Shown in pieces: positions 60,777 through 64,000 of a DNA stretch of 64,000 nucleotides (positions are counted from its first letter, which is position 1; every line of letters begins with the position of its first letter). The stretch is from positions 53,073 through 117,072 of the forward strand of contig CAYSJU010000001.1 of assembly GCA_964431495.1 (NCBI GenBank). Reading direction: 5' to 3'. This DNA is from CAYSJU01 sp964431495 (GTDB taxonomy: Bacteria > Omnitrophota > Gorgyraeia > Tantalellales > Tantalellaceae). The notes beneath the pieces were generated by a model. The model saw nothing but the letters and a program-made list of their open reading frames with translations, was not told where the DNA came from and searched no databases. The translations under genes were made by a program, and so were the position numbers.

Positions 60777-61145
60777 ATGAAGATAATAAAGTGGTTAATA
60801 GGAACGGTTATTTTAGCGGTTATCATTATAACGATCCTTGTCCGGCCGTTCGCTTTTCTTTTTTACCCGGATCTTCCTTTTATGGGATTTCTGGCCAGAG
60901 GTATTTATATACTGGTCCTGGCATGCGCTCTCTGCCTTTACCGCATATTAAGGGGCCCGACTGGTGCGGACCGGATCGTTGCTTTAGATATCTTTGGTAT
61001 CATGATAGTGGGTTTTTGCGCTTTATTGACCATTTCCACGGGCAGGATGTGGTATATGGAGATAGGTATAGCATGGGCCCTTCAGAGTTTTATAAGCACG
61101 CTGGCGCTTTCCAAATACCTGGAAGGAAAGGATTTCGATGAATAA
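60777..61145 (+). CDS. MnhF/MbhB-type antiporter subunit
   Basis: 122 residues from ATG 60777; the frame opens at a TTG two codons earlier. Three helices and the family block YRILRGPTGADRIVALDIFG. Overlaps the mnhG-like gene by 8 bases. Confidence 0.92.
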   Translation: MKIIKWLIGTVILAVIIITILVRPFAFLFYPDLPFMGFLARGIYILVLACALCLYRILRGPTGADRIVALDIFGIMIVGFCALLTISTGRMWYMEIGIAWALQSFISTLALSKYLEGKDFDE

Positions 61146-61473
61146 TATCATAGGTTTGATATTCATAAGCATTGGACTTCTGTTTGATTTTTTCGGTTGT
61201 CTCGGGCTGGTGAGGCTGCCGGATGTTTATAACCGTCTGCAGGCCGCGACCAAGAGCGTTACCCTGGGGACATGCAGCATCCTGCTGGGGACGTTCATTA
61301 TTACCGGGTTCAATGCCGCGGGATTAAAATCCCTTCTCTGTATATTATTTCTGCTGTTAACCGCGCCCGTGGCGGCGCACGCGGTGGCAAGAGGCGCGCA
61401 CAGGGCCGGGATCAAGCTGTGCGAGGGAAGCGTCGTGGACAAGTACGCTGAAGATAAAGAAGGCGAGATCTAG
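61138..61473 (+). CDS. MnhG/MbhC-type antiporter subunit
   Basis: 111 residues, three helices. Contains GLVRLPDVYNRLQAATKSVT and LLTAPVAAHAVARGAHRAG, the MnhG signatures. It ends the antiporter block. The following spacer has A-rich repeats AAAAATGAAAAG and GCGAAAA (61479-61505). Confidence 0.93.
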   Translation: MNNIIGLIFISIGLLFDFFGCLGLVRLPDVYNRLQAATKSVTLGTCSILLGTFIITGFNAAGLKSLLCILFLLLTAPVAAHAVARGAHRAGIKLCEGSVVDKYAEDKEGEI

Positions 61474-61478
61474 ATAAT

Positions 61479-61505
61479 GAAAAATGAAAAGCGAAAAGCG
61501 AAAAA
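61479..61505. repeat. A-rich direct repeat spacer
   Basis: AAAAATGAAAAGCGAAAAGC and flanking A runs; the 12-mer AAAAATGAAAAG also occurs in the spacer at 10201 before the membrane protein gene. Confidence 0.55.
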
Positions 61506-61511
61506 TTGAGG

Positions 61512-62147
61512 ATGAGAATACCGATACCAAAAGTAAGAGAACTTATAGAAGCGATAAAGGCGCTGATAAAAGGGCCGTACACGTCAAAATTCCCCAAAGG
61601 CACGTTTGAGCCGCATCCGAACTTCAGGGGGCAGCCGAAGTATGACGACCGGAAGTGTGTAGGGTGTCTCGGCTGCGTGCAGATATGTCCCGTCGGTGCG
61701 CTGGAGTACAAAGACTCGACCGACCCGGAAGATCCGAAGAGGACATTGATCCATCACTCTGACACGTGCATATTCTGCGGTCAGTGCGAGGCGGCGTGCA
61801 TAGCCAACCATGAGGGCATAAAGCTTTCAACTGACTGGGAGCTCTCCTTCTTTGACAGAAAAGAGTCCAGCGAAAGCATTGAGAAGGAGCTGCAGTTATG
61901 CGAGCTGTGCGGCGGCGTTATCGCCTGCAAGGACCACCTGAAGTGGATATCAGAAAAAATAGGAGAATTGACTTATTCAAGTCCCACCCTGTATTTATCC
62001 CGTCTTAAAAGCCTTGGAATTGTAGATGAGAATATCGTATCCGCGATGAAAGACTACGGCCGCTCGGACAGGGTGAAGATCCTTTGCGCCCGCTGCAGGA
62101 GAGAGACCACCCTTACAACAAAAGAGCCAGAAGAGCAAAAAAAATAG
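61512..62147 (+). CDS. NuoI/EchF/MbhN-like ferredoxin subunit with extra Cys region
   Basis: 211 residues from ATG 61512 (TTG 61506 also possible). Two [4Fe-4S] motifs, CVGCLGCVQICPVGA (about 49) and CIFCGQCEAACIANH (about 84), carry electrons to the small subunit. The C-terminal half adds CELCGGVIACKDH (about 127) and CARCRRE (about 192), which could bind zinc or another cluster and is absent from plain NuoI proteins. The last subunit gene before the maturation genes. Confidence 0.88.
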   Translation: MRIPIPKVRELIEAIKALIKGPYTSKFPKGTFEPHPNFRGQPKYDDRKCVGCLGCVQICPVGALEYKDSTDPEDPKRTLIHHSDTCIFCGQCEAACIANHEGIKLSTDWELSFFDRKESSESIEKELQLCELCGGVIACKDHLKWISEKIGELTYSSPTLYLSRLKSLGIVDENIVSAMKDYGRSDRVKILCARCRRETTLTTKEPEEQKK

Positions 62148-62158
62148 TTGTAAAGCCA

Positions 62159-62656
62159 ATGACTATTCGAGAGGGGAAAAATAACAGACAAGGAGTGTCC
62201 CGTATCTTTTCCGGGAAAGTCGTATTTGTGGGCATAGGAAATATCCTGCGCGGTGACGACGGCTTCGGCCCGGCGCTTATCGAAAAGTTGAATGGAAAAG
62301 TTCCGGCGTTATGCATTGATGCCGGGAGCGCGCCTGAGAATTATTCGGGAAAAATAATCAAGGAGGATCCCGACACTGTTATTCTTCTCGATATAGCGCA
62401 TATGGGAATGAAGCCGGGAGAATACGATGTATTGAAAAAGGACGATATACTCAGGTCAGGATTCACGACGCACGACCTGTCGCCGAACATGTTCATCGAA
62501 TACCTGGAGAAAGAGACAGGGGCCGATATCTGCATGATAGCCGTGCAGCCCGAAAGGGTATCATTCAGTGAAGAGATGTCGGATAGCGTAAAAAGGGCTA
62601 TTGGGGAGATCGAAGGAATAATCATTAACTGTTTAGGTGAGGGCCGTAATGCATGA
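62159..62656 (+). CDS. [NiFe] hydrogenase maturation protease
   Basis: 165 residues from ATG 62159; a longer frame runs inside the previous gene. HyaD/HycI family: VGIGNILRGDDGFGPALIEKL with the Asp, then IDAGSAPENY and TVILLDIAHMGMKPG with further Ni-sensing residues. It clips the C-terminal tail of the large subunit after Ni insertion. Its stop lies inside the start of the hypA-like gene. Confidence 0.93.
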   Translation: MTIREGKNNRQGVSRIFSGKVVFVGIGNILRGDDGFGPALIEKLNGKVPALCIDAGSAPENYSGKIIKEDPDTVILLDIAHMGMKPGEYDVLKKDDILRSGFTTHDLSPNMFIEYLEKETGADICMIAVQPERVSFSEEMSDSVKRAIGEIEGIIINCLGEGRNA

Positions 62657-62891
62657 GTCACATTTGATAGAGCCCGTAATAAAAGGGATATCCGGACACG
62701 CGGCGAAGGAAGGCGCTAAAAGCGTGACAACGGTGAGGCTTAAGGTAGGAGGCCTTACCCGCGTCAAAGAGAGATCGTTCAGAGAGACTTTCAATTGCCT
62801 TGCAAAGGGAACTATCCTGGAGGACGCCAAACTTGAGATCACCCTTTTCCCGGGATCAATAATACAGGTCTTGTCGTTTGATGTGGAGTGA
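62649..62891 (+). CDS. hypA: HypA-like nickel chaperone lacking its zinc domain
   Basis: 80 residues from ATG 62649, compared with about 113 for HypA. The N-terminal MHESHLIEPVI supplies the Ni-binding Met-His, and VRLKVGGLTRVKERSF and CLAKGTILEDAKLEI match the family. The C-terminal pair of CxxC zinc motifs is missing: after LFPG the chain reads SIIQVLSFDVE and stops. A dispersed repeat begins a few bases later, so truncation by the repeat is plausible. It may still deliver nickel weakly. Confidence 0.8.
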   Translation: MHESHLIEPVIKGISGHAAKEGAKSVTTVRLKVGGLTRVKERSFRETFNCLAKGTILEDAKLEITLFPGSIIQVLSFDVE

Positions 62892-62899
62892 AACTTACC

Positions 62900-62939
62900 G
62901 TCATTGCGAGCCCGACGAAGGCGGGCGAAGCAATCTCAA
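62900..62939. repeat. Dispersed GTCATTGCGAG-type palindrome
   Basis: GTCATTGCGAGCCCGACGAA followed by GGCGGGCGAAGCAATCTC: outer ATTGC/GCAAT and inner CCCG/CGGG pair. This pattern is widespread in bacterial spacers. It lies exactly between the shortened hypA and the shortened hypF. Confidence 0.65.
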
Positions 62940-62945
62940 ATAGAT

Positions 62946-64000
62946 ATGAAAAAAACAATATTCGCTACAGGTGCGGACATAAAAAACAGGTTTCTTTTCG
63001 CGAAGGGAGGAGATCTCTACCCGGGTCCTGATACAGGTGACTTGAGTGATGCCGGTAATCATGAAAGGTTCAAGAAGGAAACAGCGCTTTTGGCGAAGCG
63101 CATAAGCGCCGGCCCGGAGATCGTCGCCTGTGACATTCATCCGGATTATTTTTCGACCAGGTTCGCTAAGCAGGGCCAGACGTGGTTCGCGAAAGATCAC
63201 AAACTTATCCAGGTCCAGCATCATCATGCCCATATAGCGAGCGTGGTATTCGAACACAAGCTTAAGGGTCCGGTTATCGGTGTTTGTTTCGACGGGTCAG
63301 GGTACGGGACCGACGGTAATATGTGGGGCGGTGAGTTCCTTCTGGTCAAAGGCTGCCGGTTCGAAAGGCTGGCATATCTCAAGTACCGTATGATGCCCGG
63401 CGGGGACAAAGTCGTGAGCCAGCCGTGGCGCATGGTCCTGAGCGTGCTTGGCAAAGAGGGTGCCTGTTCGCTAAAAGGCGTTCCGGCAAAAGACAGGCAG
63501 CTGGTGCTCATGATGATGGAGAAGGGGATCAACTCGCCTCTCTCTTCCAGCGCGGGCAGGCTTTTTGACGCCGCCGCTGCTCTCTTGGGAGTCTGTGCAC
63601 ATGCTTCCCATGAGGCGGAAGGGCCCATTAAGCTCGAGTCCATGTGCAGAGAAGATATCCGGGGAAGCTACGCGTTCAAGACAATAAAGGATGGCGGCTC
63701 CGATGTTATCGACACAAAGGGCTTGTTTCTCGGGATGGCCAATGATATAAAGAAGGGCGAGGAAGAGGATGTCATTGCCACCAGGTTCCACAATTCCATG
63801 GCAGGGATTATCATAAAAACAGTAAAGGCCCTGTCGGAACGGCTTGATATTAAAAGTGTCGCAATAAGCGGCGGTGTTTTTCAGAATATGTTCTTAAGAA
63901 GAAAGGTCATGAAGGGCCTGGATCAGGCAGGTTTTGAGGTGTTCGTGAACGGTTCGATTCCGGCCAATGACCTGAACATAGCAACGGGGCAGTATTATAT
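62946..64000 (+). CDS. hypF: HypF Kae1-like carbamoyltransferase domain only, 3' cut by window
   Basis: At least 351 residues; the gene runs off the window. It starts at MKKTIFATGADIKNRFLF, where the Kae1-like domain begins in full HypF: ACDIHPDYFSTRFA, VQHHHAHIAS, CFDGSGYGTDGNMWGGE, SSAGRLFDAAAALLG and AISGGVFQNMFLRR. The acylphosphatase, zinc-finger and YrdC domains (about 370 residues) are absent upstream. The frame is the same as hypA, with one TGA (62889) and the repeat between. It makes the cyanide ligands of the Ni-Fe site with HypE; carbamoyl-AMP must come from elsewhere. Confidence 0.85.
   Translation, partial: MKKTIFATGADIKNRFLFAKGGDLYPGPDTGDLSDAGNHERFKKETALLAKRISAGPEIVACDIHPDYFSTRFAKQGQTWFAKDHKLIQVQHHHAHIASVVFEHKLKGPVIGVCFDGSGYGTDGNMWGGEFLLVKGCRFERLAYLKYRMMPGGDKVVSQPWRMVLSVLGKEGACSLKGVPAKDRQLVLMMMEKGINSPLSSSAGRLFDAAAALLGVCAHASHEAEGPIKLESMCREDIRGSYAFKTIKDGGSDVIDTKGLFLGMANDIKKGEEEDVIATRFHNSMAGIIIKTVKALSERLDIKSVAISGGVFQNMFLRRKVMKGLDQAGFEVFVNGSIPANDLNIATGQYY

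Noticed and set aside
52004..62147. Respiratory complex I (nuo operon)
   Set aside because: The NuoD-like protein keeps both Ni-binding Cys pairs, Mnh genes and a maturation protease are present, and NuoE/F/G are missing.
62889..62946. HypA-HypF fusion by stop-codon readthrough
   Set aside because: The frame is shared, but nothing suggests TGA recoding and hypF has its own ATG; the truncation reading is simpler.

Overview
The window looks like a chromosomal segment from an uncultured, anaerobic, Gram-negative-type bacterium of moderate GC. My best guess is the Omnitrophota (candidate phylum OP3) or a nearby lineage. This is inferred from several things: very large exported proteins of about 1000-1950 residues with TPR or novel domains, an Mla/MCE outer-membrane lipid transport system, an L,D-transpeptidase, and an energy-converting [NiFe] hydrogenase fused in one operon to Mrp-type antiporter subunits. 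No rRNA gene is present, so the taxonomy cannot be fixed here. Almost all genes lie on the + strand; era is the only clear minus-strand gene.

Layout. 1-6.6 kb: a giant TPR/membrane protein cut by the window start and two exported TPR proteins. 6.6-7.5 kb: a REP-associated tyrosine transposase (RAYT) with palindromic REP-like repeats. 7.5-14.7 kb: a small basic protein, glycogen phosphorylase, a UvrD-like helicase, a Nudix hydrolase, a HAD phosphatase and Era. 15-24 kb: two huge exported proteins, one with a ChaN/TraB-like region, a possible degenerate kinase fold and a coiled coil, the other with an HD domain followed by a domain like the DUF692 multinuclear iron oxidases. 24-34 kb: MgtE, small membrane and lipoproteins, then housekeeping genes (purH, folC, mnmE, folE, DUF212, L,D-transpeptidase, accA). 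34-39 kb: a compact unit of anti-sigma-type kinase, STAS protein, MlaE, MlaF, MlaD and CHASE2-PP2C phosphatase. 39-49 kb: a 45-residue protein behind a consensus promoter, gpmI, tRNA-Leu(CAA), tRNA-Ala(GGC), speD, speB, leuS, a CDP-paratose-epimerase-like gene and an APC permease fused to a PTS EIIA domain.

48.8-64 kb holds the most coherent system. A rex repressor gene, with an inverted repeat set exactly between its -35 and -10 boxes, is followed by about 20 genes. They are HydB- and HydG-like diaphorase subunits, a four-cluster ferredoxin, the hydrogenase core (NuoH-, B-, C- and D-like, with both Ni-binding Cys pairs intact), a PhoU-like protein, two antiporter-like channel subunits, a complete MnhB-G set, a second ferredoxin, and maturation genes (protease, a HypA lacking its zinc domain, and a HypF reduced to its Kae1-like domain). 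I read this as a redox-regulated, ion-pumping membrane hydrogenase that exchanges electrons with NAD(P)H.

Intergenic spacers are rich in perfect palindromes of several families (ACCT-ACG-AGGT core, TTCGAT-WW-ATCGAA core, GGGACA-type long hairpins) and in short A-rich direct repeats. One copy of the latter lies inside a hydrogenase subunit gene.
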